Part shown: positions 7,655 to 16,050 of the stretch, in pieces
How the letters are laid out: every line of letters starts with the position of its first letter
Position numbering within the stretch: position 1 is the stretch's first letter
Origin: Ardenticatenales bacterium
GTDB taxonomy: Bacteria; Chloroflexota; Anaerolineae; Promineifilales; Promineifilaceae
Assembly: GCA_020634515.1 (NCBI GenBank)
Contig: JACKBL010000002.1
Location: 868,001-932,000, forward strand
Reading direction: 5' to 3'
DNA: 64,000 nt
Program-made: the position numbers and the translations under genes
Notes under the pieces: generated by a model
Seen by the model: only the letters and a program-made list of their open reading frames with translations
Told to the model about the DNA's origin: nothing
Databases searched by the model: none

Positions 7655-8050
7655 ATGGGACAACCGGCGGCAAAGCAGGGCGACCAGGTCGTCGCCACGG
7701 ATGTACACATCATCATGATCCCGTCACCGGGCGGCCCGGTGCCCACGCCGCTGCCGCACCCGTTTACGGGGATTCTGGATGGCAATTTGAGCGCGAATGT
7801 GAAGGTGATGGGAATGCCGGCAGCAACCGTCGGCAGCACCGCCCGCAACACCCCCCCACACATTCCGCAAGGCGGCCCCTTCCAGATACCGCCCACCAAC
7901 ACCGGCGTGATCATGATGGGCAGCAGCACCGTCATGATCAACGGCAAACCCGCCGCCCGCAACGGCGACACCGCGCAGACCTGCGCCGACCCCATGCCTA
8001 ACCCCGGCGGCACGGTCGTGGCCGTGGGAACTGTCTTGATTGGCGGCTAA
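7655..8050 (+). CDS. PAAR-domain spike-tip protein
   Basis: A 131-residue protein, MGQPAAKQGDQVVATDVHIIM..., with glycine/proline-rich turns and repeated 'V.vmG.PAA..G', 'V.ingkPAAR.GD.....C' segments typical of PAAR proteins, which form the sharp zinc-bearing cone at the end of the VgrG needle. ATG 7655 is preferred over the frame's upstream TTG at 7613 because the homology begins at MGQPAAKQGD and GAGGG precedes it. It directly follows the spike gene, as expected for a spike-tip pair. There is no C-terminal extension that would suggest a fused toxin. Confidence 0.92.
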   Translation: MGQPAAKQGDQVVATDVHIIMIPSPGGPVPTPLPHPFTGILDGNLSANVKVMGMPAATVGSTARNTPPHIPQGGPFQIPPTNTGVIMMGSSTVMINGKPAARNGDTAQTCADPMPNPGGTVVAVGTVLIGG

Positions 8051-8084
8051 TGGCGGCGCGCCCGCAGAAATGGATAGGTATTTT

Positions 8085-8513
8085 ATGAGCAACGACATCA
8101 TTGGACGCGGTTGGGCCTTTCCGCCCCAGGTGAACGCCCAGGGCGGTCTGGCGCTGACGAGCGAAAACAGCGAAATCGAACAGGCCATCCTTATCATTTT
8201 GTCCACCGCGCCCGGACAGCGCGTGATGCGGCCCACATTTGGCTGTCGCCTGCACGACCTCGTCTTCGCGCCGAACACCCTCCAGACGGCTACCCAGGCC
8301 CGCCGCTATGTTGAGGAGGCATTGGGCATGTGGGAGCCGCGCATTGAGGTGAAAAAGGTGACGGTGCAGCCGGACCCGAAGGTGGGTAACTGCCTGAGCA
8401 TTGACATCCAGTATCAACTCAAAGCCACGCGCGACCAGCGTACCCTCACCTACCCCTTCTACCTCATCCCCAGCGAGATTGGACCAATTTTCTCCGGTGA
8501 AAATGGCCATTGA
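8085..8513 (+). CDS. Baseplate wedge protein, GPW/gp25 family (Pvc9/Afp9-like)
   Basis: 142 residues from ATG 8085 (MSNDIIGRGWAFPP). The conserved pattern 'IGrGWaFPp.V...GglaLt.....ieqAIliIL.TapGqRvMrPtFGcrlhdlVFapN' is diagnostic for gp25-like proteins, which nucleate the sheath at the baseplate. Upstream in-frame starts (TTG 8040, ATG 8070) are possible but outside the conserved region. Its last dozen codons (IGPIFSGENGH) are encoded inside an inverted repeat (8479-8538), so the native C-terminus was probably altered when that element arrived. Confidence 0.92.
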   Translation: MSNDIIGRGWAFPPQVNAQGGLALTSENSEIEQAILIILSTAPGQRVMRPTFGCRLHDLVFAPNTLQTATQARRYVEEALGMWEPRIEVKKVTVQPDPKVGNCLSIDIQYQLKATRDQRTLTYPFYLIPSEIGPIFSGENGH

Positions 8514-8538
8514 GCGCGTGAAATTGGTCCAATCTATC
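8479..8538. repeat. Family B inverted repeat covering the gp25 stop codon
   Basis: GAGATTGGACCAATTT at the left pairs with AAATTGGTCCAATCTATCTC at the right, around a loop that itself has short complementarity (TTCTCCGG/TGAAAATGG). The TGA of the gp25 gene is within the loop. Related arms are at 4838-4870. Confidence 0.8.
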
Positions 8539-8565
8539 TCGCTCACCACAACGGACCCCAGACCT

Positions 8566-9504
8566 ATGAAGCACAAGAAACTGGTCATCGCTTTTGTCGT
8601 TATTGATTTACTGCTCCTGACTGTTTACCTGGGCGGTAGCTGGTACTTTTCCAGCGTGCTGATCACGTTTTCCCGCGCCACGCTGGCGGAGGATGCGGCG
8701 CTCAGTGAAGACCCGGTGGCGCTGGGGCTGTCCCCGCCGGAAGAGGTTTCCATTGCCGCCGGAGACGTGACGCTGGCCGGCTGGTATTTCGACAACCCTG
8801 ATGCCGGCAATTGCGGCGTGCTCCTGCTACATGGGCGCTCCAGTACGCGCTACGGCATGCTCCGTTTTGCCCCGCTGTTTTGGGACCACGGCTGCGATTT
8901 GCTCCTGTATGATGCGCGTTATCACGGGAATAGTACGGGGCAGTATGGCACCTATGGCTATTACGAGAGCGACGATGCGCTGGCGGCGCTGGACTGGTTT
9001 ACGCAACGCACCGGGCTGCCTCGCGCCCAGGTTGGGCTGATGGGCACGTCATACGGCGCGGCCACGGCGCTGCTGGCGGCGGCCAAAGCGCCGGACATTG
9101 CTTTCGTGGCTGCCGATTCTTCCTATCGGGACATGAAAACTATCGTCACGGAGCAGGGTGTGCAGCAGTATGGTGGCTTTGTGCGCCTGTTTATTCCCGG
9201 TGCGTTTGCGGTGGCGGGGCTGCGGGCGCATTTTGACCCGTATGCCGTCTCCCCGATGCTGGCCGCCGCGCAAATCCGCGTGCCGGCATTTTTGCTGCAT
9301 TCGTTACAGGATACCTACACATTGCCGGCACACTCGCAAGACATTTACGACCATTTAGGCGAGACACGTAAAGTGCTGTACCTGACCGACTGGGGCGCCT
9401 CCCATTCCGCCTCCGTCACCACGAATCTGGCCGGGTATCAGGCGTACATGGATGATTTCCTGGCCGCCTACGTGCCCCAATTCCCGCCGGTGCATGGCAA
9501 GTAA
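8566..9504 (+). CDS. Membrane-anchored or secreted alpha/beta hydrolase inside the eCIS cluster
   Basis: 312 residues from ATG 8566. Residues 5-28 are a hydrophobic segment (LVIAFVVIDLLLLTVYLGG), an uncleaved anchor or signal. A hydrolase fold follows: oxyanion region LLLHGRSSTRYGM (about 85-97), 'YDARYHGNS' (about 115), nucleophile elbow GTSYGA (Ser about 163) and a late His in DWGASHSAS. Such proteins act on esters, amides or peptides; the substrate is unknown. It is unusual here, between gp25 and baseplate J, in the same direction and with short spacers. It could be cargo, an accessory envelope enzyme, or an unrelated insertion flanked on the left by an inverted repeat. Confidence 0.85.
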   Translation: MKHKKLVIAFVVIDLLLLTVYLGGSWYFSSVLITFSRATLAEDAALSEDPVALGLSPPEEVSIAAGDVTLAGWYFDNPDAGNCGVLLLHGRSSTRYGMLRFAPLFWDHGCDLLLYDARYHGNSTGQYGTYGYYESDDALAALDWFTQRTGLPRAQVGLMGTSYGAATALLAAAKAPDIAFVAADSSYRDMKTIVTEQGVQQYGGFVRLFIPGAFAVAGLRAHFDPYAVSPMLAAAQIRVPAFLLHSLQDTYTLPAHSQDIYDHLGETRKVLYLTDWGASHSASVTTNLAGYQAYMDDFLAAYVPQFPPVHGK

Positions 9505-9551
9505 AGCACAATACCCACCGACCCCTATTTTCGCAATCATTGGAGAGTTCG

Positions 9552-11552
9552 ATGCCCCTGAATGCACCGAAACTGGATGACCGCACATTCCAGCAGCTTG
9601 TGGACGAAGCGAAGAAACGCATCCCTCACTACACCAAGGAGTGGACGGACCATAACGTCAGCGATCCGGGGGTGACGCTGATTGAGTTGTTTGCCTGGAT
9701 GACGGAGACGGTTCTTTACCGCCTGAACCAGGTGCCTGACCTGCACATGATCAAGTTTATGGAGATGCTGGGGATTCGGTTGTTGGAACCCGTGCCGGCA
9801 TTTGCCCCCGTCACTTTCTGGCTTTCCGCACCCCAACCCAACCCCATCATCATCCCCGCCGGAACCGAAGTCGCCAGCACCCAAACCGAAACCAGAGGCT
9901 CCATCACCTTCACCACCGACGCCGACCTGCGCATCATCCCCCCCCAGATGGTCCAGGTCGTGGCTCGCCTGACCGGTAGCGACGGCCAGAAGCGGTATCA
10001 AGAGATCAACGTGCGCCGATTGGCCGTCGGCTTCGAGGGCGTGGACATTTTCACCGGCACGCCACAGGAAGACGACGCTCTCTACTTCGGCTTCGAGAAC
10101 GACCTCAGCCACCACTTGCTGGGCCTGGAGACGGATTGGGACCCGGCGGGCGGCGCGGGCGTGGACCCCACCATGCCGCCGCTGGTGTGGGAGGCGGCCA
10201 CCGGAGAGCGCGAGACGCGCTGGACGGCCTGTGATCTGGAGATGGATAACACCCGGGGTTTGAACACGACCGGCCGCATTCAGGTGCATATGCCGGCAAT
10301 GGGCAAGTACACCGTCAACAATCAAGAACGGTACTGGGTGCGCGTGCGCGTTAAAACACCCACCGCCGCCGAACGACAGAACGGCATGAGACCGTACCGC
10401 GTCAGCCCGCGCCTGCGCCGACTGACCGCCGACGCCTGGGGCGGCACAATCCCCGCCACCCACGCCCAACTCGTCGCGGCGGAGTTTCTTGGGCGTAGCG
10501 ACGGCTCGCCCGGCCAACGCCTCCAACTACAGCGCTTCCCCATCCTCAAACGCAAGCCCGGCGAAACCCTGACCATTCACCTTGAGGGCGAAGCGATGCA
10601 GACCTGGCGCGAGGTTGCCGACTTCGGCGACTCCGGTTTCACCGATCCCCATTACACCCTGGACGGCGTCACCGGCGAATTGCGCCTGGGGCCGGCCGTG
10701 CGCCAGCCGGACGGCACGCTGAAACTGTACGGCGCCATTCCCCCGCGCGGAGCCAACCTCATTTTTCATCAATACCGCACCGGCGGCGGCGCGGTGGGCA
10801 ACGTCCAGGCCGGCATTTTGAACACCCTGAAAACGGCCATTCCCTACGTCGCCCGCGTCAGCAACCGCCGCGCGGCTCAGGGTGGCCTGGATGCGGAAAC
10901 CCTGCAAGCGGCCATGATGCGCGCCCCCAAACTGCTGCGCTCGCGTGACCGCGCCGTCACCGAAAGCGATTTTGAGTTTCTGGCGCGGCAGGCCATTCCC
11001 GAGGCCATCAGCCGCGTCAAATGCCTGCAGCCGCGCCCTTCCGAAGCCGGGCGCGTCAATCCCGGCCAGGTATACGTCCTCGTCATCCCGCGCATTGCCG
11101 ATCCGGATCGCTACCTGGCGGAATCCGAACTGGCCCCGAACGATGCGGACGTGGCCCGATTGACCGATTACCTCGATGAGCGCCGCCTGCTCACCACGCG
11201 CCTGAACGTGCGCGCTCCCGCCTACCGCTGGGTGGCCGTCAAAGTCCAGCTTCGCGCCGCGCCTGGTGTGGCCGCCGGCCAGGTGGAAGCAGATGTGTTG
11301 GCGCGGCTTTACCACTTCCTCAATCCCCTCACGGGGGGTCCCGATGGGCACGGATGGCCTTTTGGCCGCGATTTATACGTTTCCGACGTTTACCAATGCC
11401 TCCAGGGCGTGCCTGACGTGCAGTTTATTCGGGGGGTGGAGATGCGCGCTGCGCGTGCCGGCGGCGAAGGGGAGGGTGACGCGGTGGAGCTGTTGGAAGT
11501 TGTGGCACATGGGGTTATCGTCTCCGGGCGACACCGGATCGAATTTGTGTAG
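9552..11552 (+). CDS. Baseplate J-like protein (Pvc11/Afp11-like wedge)
   Basis: 666 residues from ATG 9552, preceded by GGAGAG. The N-terminus (MPLNAPKLDDRTFQQLVDEAKKRIPHY then 'WTDHNVSDPGVTLIELFAWMTETVLYRLNQVPD') is the hallmark of the large baseplate-wedge proteins of eCIS. The central part contains 'FGDSG..DPHYTLDGVTGELRLG' and the C-terminal part 'AVTESDFEFLARQAIPEAISRVKCL...PGQVYVLVIPR', both typical of the gpJ family. It forms the ring that connects spike hub and sheath and changes shape on firing. The start at the in-frame TTG 9540 is less likely. Confidence 0.93.
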   Translation: MPLNAPKLDDRTFQQLVDEAKKRIPHYTKEWTDHNVSDPGVTLIELFAWMTETVLYRLNQVPDLHMIKFMEMLGIRLLEPVPAFAPVTFWLSAPQPNPIIIPAGTEVASTQTETRGSITFTTDADLRIIPPQMVQVVARLTGSDGQKRYQEINVRRLAVGFEGVDIFTGTPQEDDALYFGFENDLSHHLLGLETDWDPAGGAGVDPTMPPLVWEAATGERETRWTACDLEMDNTRGLNTTGRIQVHMPAMGKYTVNNQERYWVRVRVKTPTAAERQNGMRPYRVSPRLRRLTADAWGGTIPATHAQLVAAEFLGRSDGSPGQRLQLQRFPILKRKPGETLTIHLEGEAMQTWREVADFGDSGFTDPHYTLDGVTGELRLGPAVRQPDGTLKLYGAIPPRGANLIFHQYRTGGGAVGNVQAGILNTLKTAIPYVARVSNRRAAQGGLDAETLQAAMMRAPKLLRSRDRAVTESDFEFLARQAIPEAISRVKCLQPRPSEAGRVNPGQVYVLVIPRIADPDRYLAESELAPNDADVARLTDYLDERRLLTTRLNVRAPAYRWVAVKVQLRAAPGVAAGQVEADVLARLYHFLNPLTGGPDGHGWPFGRDLYVSDVYQCLQGVPDVQFIRGVEMRAARAGGEGEGDAVELLEVVAHGVIVSGRHRIEFV

Positions 11553-11564
11553 AAAGGCACGCAG

Positions 11565-12824
11565 ATGAGCAAGAACCGCGGACTGGATACGGAAAAGAAG
11601 AAAATGCCGGCAGCGCCCGTACGCAACGGGACCGAACCGGAAGCAGCCCAATTCCCCCTTGCGTCGCAGTTTCATGACAAAGGATTACCCCCCGTCTTGC
11701 CCGGCTCCGCTTCGCTGCGGCAGGCGGCCCTGCAACGAATGCAGCAGCAGCACGGCAACCAGTACGTGCAGCGACAGTTGGGGCAGCAGCCGCATATGCG
11801 CGCTAACAACGGCGGCGCTCCCGTGGCACAGCGCATTGTTCCCGTTGTTGCCGCCGAATTGGGGATTGCCGTCTTCTCCGCCGGCGCTCCCATCGTTCTC
11901 AGCGGCAATTTCTCTTGTTCCGCGGCCACTATCAACTACATTCACGAAAACACGCCGCCAGACGCGGATTGGACGCGGGTGACAACGACGCTGCGCGCCA
12001 ACGTGTGGAATCCGCGCCCGTTTATGGGCGGTAATATGTCCATGTACTTCCGTCTTTCGTATGAGTACAATGGGCACGACCTGCGTGACGTGAGTATTGT
12101 GGGCTTACAGGATCAGTCAGAGCATCTCACGAGTTCAACGTTCGCCATCAATTTCACGGGCATGGCGCACAGCCCATCATCCGATCCCACAGCAGCCATT
12201 CGCTACCAAATCAGCGGCACATGGGACCCCGTGGGCACAGGCATTGATTCATTCTGGGGCTATTTGCAGGTAAAGGCGGATGGTTCGATGCTGTTTACGA
12301 TTGAGTCTGAACATGGATGGGTCTGGACACGCGCGGATGCTTTTGGCGATATTACGACCACACCAGTAGAAACGGAAGAAGTTCCGCCGGAACCGGAGCC
12401 ACCGCCTCCTCCAGAGCCTGTGATGCACCTGACGGACGTAACGTTTGCGCCCGGTTCGGATGTGATTGAAGCAGGCGCGGAACAGGCGCTGGTATCTTGG
12501 TATCTGGGATTGCCACAGAGCGCGCGCCGCCAGATTGAGGATGGTACGTTGCAAATTACCATTGAAGGTCATGCCAGCACGACGCAGCCTGGTCCGGCGA
12601 ACCGCCTCCTTTCACGGCAACGAGCGCAGCGCGTGGTGGAGATTTTGCAGGACATTGCCGGCTCCGACGCGCGCTTCCGCGTTTATTCTCGTGGCGAGTA
12701 CGTCGCGGGCACTCCGGATGACGTGGAAGATGAAAACGAGCGAGTTGTGCTAGTCTCCGTGGAAACCATCGAGGAGGCGGATGCAAGCGGTGGCGGTTCC
12801 TCCGATGGGGCGACAGGTGGTTGA
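11565..12824 (+). CDS. eCIS-associated protein with cargo-type N-terminus and C-terminal OmpA-like domain
   Basis: 419 residues. Residues about 48-70 read 'SLRQAALQRMQQQHGNQYVQRQL', the leucine/glutamine-rich 'LQR..GN.yVQRl' motif common at the N-termini of eCIS-borne proteins. Residues 85-270 are beta-rich with no family I recognise. A proline/glutamate linker (EVPPEPEPPPPPEPV) leads to an OmpA-like domain from about 287 ('FAPGSDVIEAGAEQAL', 'IEGHAS......NR.LS..RAQRVVEIL'), which normally binds peptidoglycan. No signal peptide. It may be loaded into the particle, or may anchor the machine to the wall. Confidence 0.75.
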   Translation: MSKNRGLDTEKKKMPAAPVRNGTEPEAAQFPLASQFHDKGLPPVLPGSASLRQAALQRMQQQHGNQYVQRQLGQQPHMRANNGGAPVAQRIVPVVAAELGIAVFSAGAPIVLSGNFSCSAATINYIHENTPPDADWTRVTTTLRANVWNPRPFMGGNMSMYFRLSYEYNGHDLRDVSIVGLQDQSEHLTSSTFAINFTGMAHSPSSDPTAAIRYQISGTWDPVGTGIDSFWGYLQVKADGSMLFTIESEHGWVWTRADAFGDITTTPVETEEVPPEPEPPPPPEPVMHLTDVTFAPGSDVIEAGAEQALVSWYLGLPQSARRQIEDGTLQITIEGHASTTQPGPANRLLSRQRAQRVVEILQDIAGSDARFRVYSRGEYVAGTPDDVEDENERVVLVSVETIEEADASGGGSSDGATGG

Positions 12825-12841
12825 GGAGCAAAGCCGGACGA

Positions 12842-15800
12842 ATGAGGAAGCATGACGGGCAGGCTGGAAAAGGAAATGAAAGAGGCACGGGCAAAGGAAA
12901 AACGGAGTCCGCACCGTTTCATTCTCTCATGCCCCCTGTCACGCGGGCGACCTTCCTGGCGGAAGGGACCTTCCTGGCGGAAGGGGCATCTATTCCCATA
13001 GCGACCGGGGCGTTGTTGCAAATGCAACGTTTGCAGGGCAACGCCGCCGTGCAGCGGCGGATCGCGGCGCGTCAGGCCGCGCCCACGGTGCAGCGCACCA
13101 GCGTGGAAGAGTACGACGCCCGCGCCACCCAATTCCACGATCTGCTGCAAACCAGCACCTCGGACAAGCACCGCGCCCTGAATCTGCTCTTGCAGCAAGA
13201 TGAAGGGGACATCTACGTCCTCACGCACCGTTATGACCACCTCTATGGCGAGAATTTGCAGGACGTTGTCTATGGGTTGCACAAGCGCGTTGACCTGGAC
13301 TTGCTGCTGAAGGCGGTGGCCCATTTGCGCTTCGGCCATGCCCACGGGTATGAAACGGCCATGGCCCTGGCGCTGATTCCTGCCGGCACGCGCGATGTGC
13401 AAGTGTTCGCTATCTTACAGGCCCTCCCCCTCAGCGGACGCCAAAAAATGGAGGAACGATACAACCAGGCCTTTGCCGACTTCGGGCAAGGCTCCCTACA
13501 AGCCGACCTCTACGACGACTTCATGGGCAACGCCTTGCAGCGGGGCAACGAAGATTGGTACAAAGCCCTGGCCTTGCTGCACCGCGCCAAACTCACCCCC
13601 GCCGAGGAACTGTATCTCCTCACCAGCGGGCGAGATGGAACCGCCGAATCCGCGGCCATCAAACTCATTCAGGACGAATGGCTGAAAGGGGCAGAAAATT
13701 TCGAGAAATTGAAGGCGGATTGGAAAGCCTACGTTAACAACGAAACCGCCTGGACCACGCACAGTTGGTTTAATCGAAACCAGGGCCTGTACACGGCCAT
13801 GGAAGAGGAGTTCTCCGGCGAGGATTGGCAGTTGATCCGCGCCGTCCTCAGCGGAGCGAGCCAGTACGAATACCAGTTTGGCGATACCGAAAGTGCGCGG
13901 AACATGCGGGAGTTGGCCGGTTATTTTGGGGAGGAGCATCAGGAAATCACCGACGAGGAAGCGCGCCTGATCACCATTGAGAACATGCAGATTGACGTGG
14001 CGCAAGATTCGTTGCTGGCGGCCATCCGTGGCGCAGGCACGAACGACGAGCAGGTGTTCAAGTGGCTGGCCGAATTGCAGAAAATCTGGGCCGGGCGCAT
14101 CAAACGGCATGAGGGAACGAAAACGGCGGAAGCGTACGAACGTATCTGGGAATCCAATAAACAGAGCTATTTGAACCTGATTGGGACGGATATGGATACG
14201 TGGACGGAGGAGTACAAACATGCACGCCTGATCGTTAAGGGAGACCTGAACGCCGCGGACGAGTTGTATCTGGCCTTGTATGAGGAGAAATACGACGAGG
14301 CCGCCGACCTGGTAATCAAGTTTTGGGCAGACAAGAAGGTTGAGAGCCTGTTCCGCGAGGCGGGCATTCCCACCACGGATGCCGGCGTGATCGTGCGGCC
14401 CTCCTATTCGATTTTGGGACGCATGATTGGCGAGATCGGCGCCAAAAGGGAGCGGATGGTCTACCCACTGCTGAATTACGATTACGACGAGGCGACGCGC
14501 GGGGCTATCGTCATCGAAAGATTGCTGGCGCGCGGCGTGTTTGAAGGTGCGCTGGCGGAGGTTCATGCGTTTTTGAACCACGATGCGCTGAGCGAGAAAG
14601 CGGCGCTGCGCGACGATGTGGTGGCGGCCTATGCGCGGCGCAACTTGCAGGCGGTGCAGCCACCCTGGGCGGAGAATGAACCCACGGCGAAGTTCCTGCT
14701 GCACATTTTCCATGCGGGCGAAGTTTCCTATTCCAGCTACGAGATTCTGAACTTGCTGGCGCCGGCGACGACGGCGGAAGAGATGCTGAAGCGGGCGCAG
14801 TACCAGTTGGCGGCAACGCAGACGGGGGTGCTGAATGCTTTGTTGGAGGCAGGCGTGGCCGTGTACAGTGAGATGTCGGCGGAGGATGTGTCCGATGTGG
14901 CCACGGAGTCGTTGCAGCGGCTGGCGAGTATTGTGAAGGAGGAGGGAATCAGCAAGGATGAGCTGGAAGTGATGATGGCCATGTTCGAGGTGGAGGACGT
15001 GACCGCTCTGGCTCAGGTGGAGATGGCGCAGTTTCAGAAGGCGCTGGCGCGGCTGCGGGGCATGAAGCAGACGGCGGCCAATGTGATTTCCACGGCGTTG
15101 GAGGCGTTGGCGGCGCTGGTGCTGGCCCCGTTTACGGGTGGCAGCAGTGTGGCGGCGGTGGCGGCGGCGGTGACGCCGGCGATTATTGGGATGTTGACGC
15201 GGGAGGCGTTGTTGGGGAGTGATTATGAGTTGGCGTCGGCGGAGAATGCCGGCAAAATCGCCCAGGCGCTCGTCGGATTTGGTGTGGGAAAAGTGGCCGG
15301 GCGTGCCCTGCAAGCCTTTGATCCTTTGGAAATGAAAATGGTCGGCCTGATCAAAAGCCCATTCTGGGAAGAAGTCGCCAGTGGGGCGATTTCTAGCGCC
15401 GCTTCCGACCTCGCCACCGGTTACGTCACCGGCGAATTCCCCGACCTGAAGGACCAGGGCGCAAAAATGATTGGCCTCATTTTTGGGGCCGGTGGCGCGG
15501 TCGTCAAGGGCGAAATGAAAGCGGAATTGAGTGACCAGACATCCGACGCGCTGCGCCTGTGGATAAACGTCAGCGCCAGCACCGGCGAATACGTGACCTC
15601 TAATTTGCCCGATGTGGTGCAGACGCTGGCGGGCAAAGATGACCTGACCACGGAGCAAATGGTATTGGAACTGGCGAAATTTGGCGCGAAAGCGGTGACG
15701 AATGGCGCGCGCTCCGGAATTGCCGGTTACGCCAGTGATAAAGCGAAGATGAAGTTGACCAAGGAAGAGATGAAGCGGCTGCGCGAGATGTATGAGGCGT

Positions 15801-16045
15801 ACTACGAGGAAAAGCAGAAATGGGACGAAGCGGAAGCCGTTTGGGGGGGGAAGGCGCTCATTCCCGTGGAGATGCAGCGGCGACAGGCGGAATTTGTGGC
15901 GGAATGGCAGATGATTCTGGCGGAATTGGAAGTGGACCGGATCGTGGATGAGATCGTGATTGAAGACGAAGATGGAACGGCCGAGGTGCTGGATCGACTG
16001 GATGAATACGCCGAGCAGCGGGAGAAGGCCGAGGCGGCACAGTAG
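12842..16045 (+). CDS. Very large putative eCIS cargo with annexin-like helical repeats and a hydrophobic segment
   Basis: 1067 residues from ATG 12842 (a TTG at 12821 is also possible). Residues about 55-85 carry the 'LLQMQRLQGNAAVQRR' leader motif seen in eCIS-borne proteins, then 'TVQRTSVEEY'. Residues 85-700 are helical with annexin-like signatures: 'HRYDHLYGENLQDVVYGL', 'RYNQAFADFGQGSLQADL', and 'SLLAAIRGAGTNDEQVFKWL' near residue 390. Residues about 750-800 are hydrophobic and Ala/Gly-rich (ALVLAPFTGGSSVAAVAAAV), followed by more helices and an acidic, coiled-coil-like end. No enzyme motif is seen. Annexins bind membranes, so a membrane-acting payload is a reasonable guess. An 18-bp direct duplication near 12951-12986 repeats FLAEGT. 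Confidence 0.75.
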   Translation: MRKHDGQAGKGNERGTGKGKTESAPFHSLMPPVTRATFLAEGTFLAEGASIPIATGALLQMQRLQGNAAVQRRIAARQAAPTVQRTSVEEYDARATQFHDLLQTSTSDKHRALNLLLQQDEGDIYVLTHRYDHLYGENLQDVVYGLHKRVDLDLLLKAVAHLRFGHAHGYETAMALALIPAGTRDVQVFAILQALPLSGRQKMEERYNQAFADFGQGSLQADLYDDFMGNALQRGNEDWYKALALLHRAKLTPAEELYLLTSGRDGTAESAAIKLIQDEWLKGAENFEKLKADWKAYVNNETAWTTHSWFNRNQGLYTAMEEEFSGEDWQLIRAVLSGASQYEYQFGDTESARNMRELAGYFGEEHQEITDEEARLITIENMQIDVAQDSLLAAIRGAGTNDEQVFKWLAELQKIWAGRIKRHEGTKTAEAYERIWESNKQSYLNLIGTDMDTWTEEYKHARLIVKGDLNAADELYLALYEEKYDEAADLVIKFWADKKVESLFREAGIPTTDAGVIVRPSYSILGRMIGEIGAKRERMVYPLLNYDYDEATRGAIVIERLLARGVFEGALAEVHAFLNHDALSEKAALRDDVVAAYARRNLQAVQPPWAENEPTAKFLLHIFHAGEVSYSSYEILNLLAPATTAEEMLKRAQYQLAATQTGVLNALLEAGVAVYSEMSAEDVSDVATESLQRLASIVKEEGISKDELEVMMAMFEVEDVTALAQVEMAQFQKALARLRGMKQTAANVISTALEALAALVLAPFTGGSSVAAVAAAVTPAIIGMLTREALLGSDYELASAENAGKIAQALVGFGVGKVAGRALQAFDPLEMKMVGLIKSPFWEEVASGAISSAASDLATGYVTGEFPDLKDQGAKMIGLIFGAGGAVVKGEMKAELSDQTSDALRLWINVSASTGEYVTSNLPDVVQTLAGKDDLTTEQMVLELAKFGAKAVTNGARSGIAGYASDKAKMKLTKEEMKRLREMYEAYYEEKQKWDEAEAVWGGKALIPVEMQRRQAEFVAEWQMILAELEVDRIVDEIVIEDEDGTAEVLDRLDEYAEQREKAEAAQ

Positions 16046-16050
16046 GGAGA

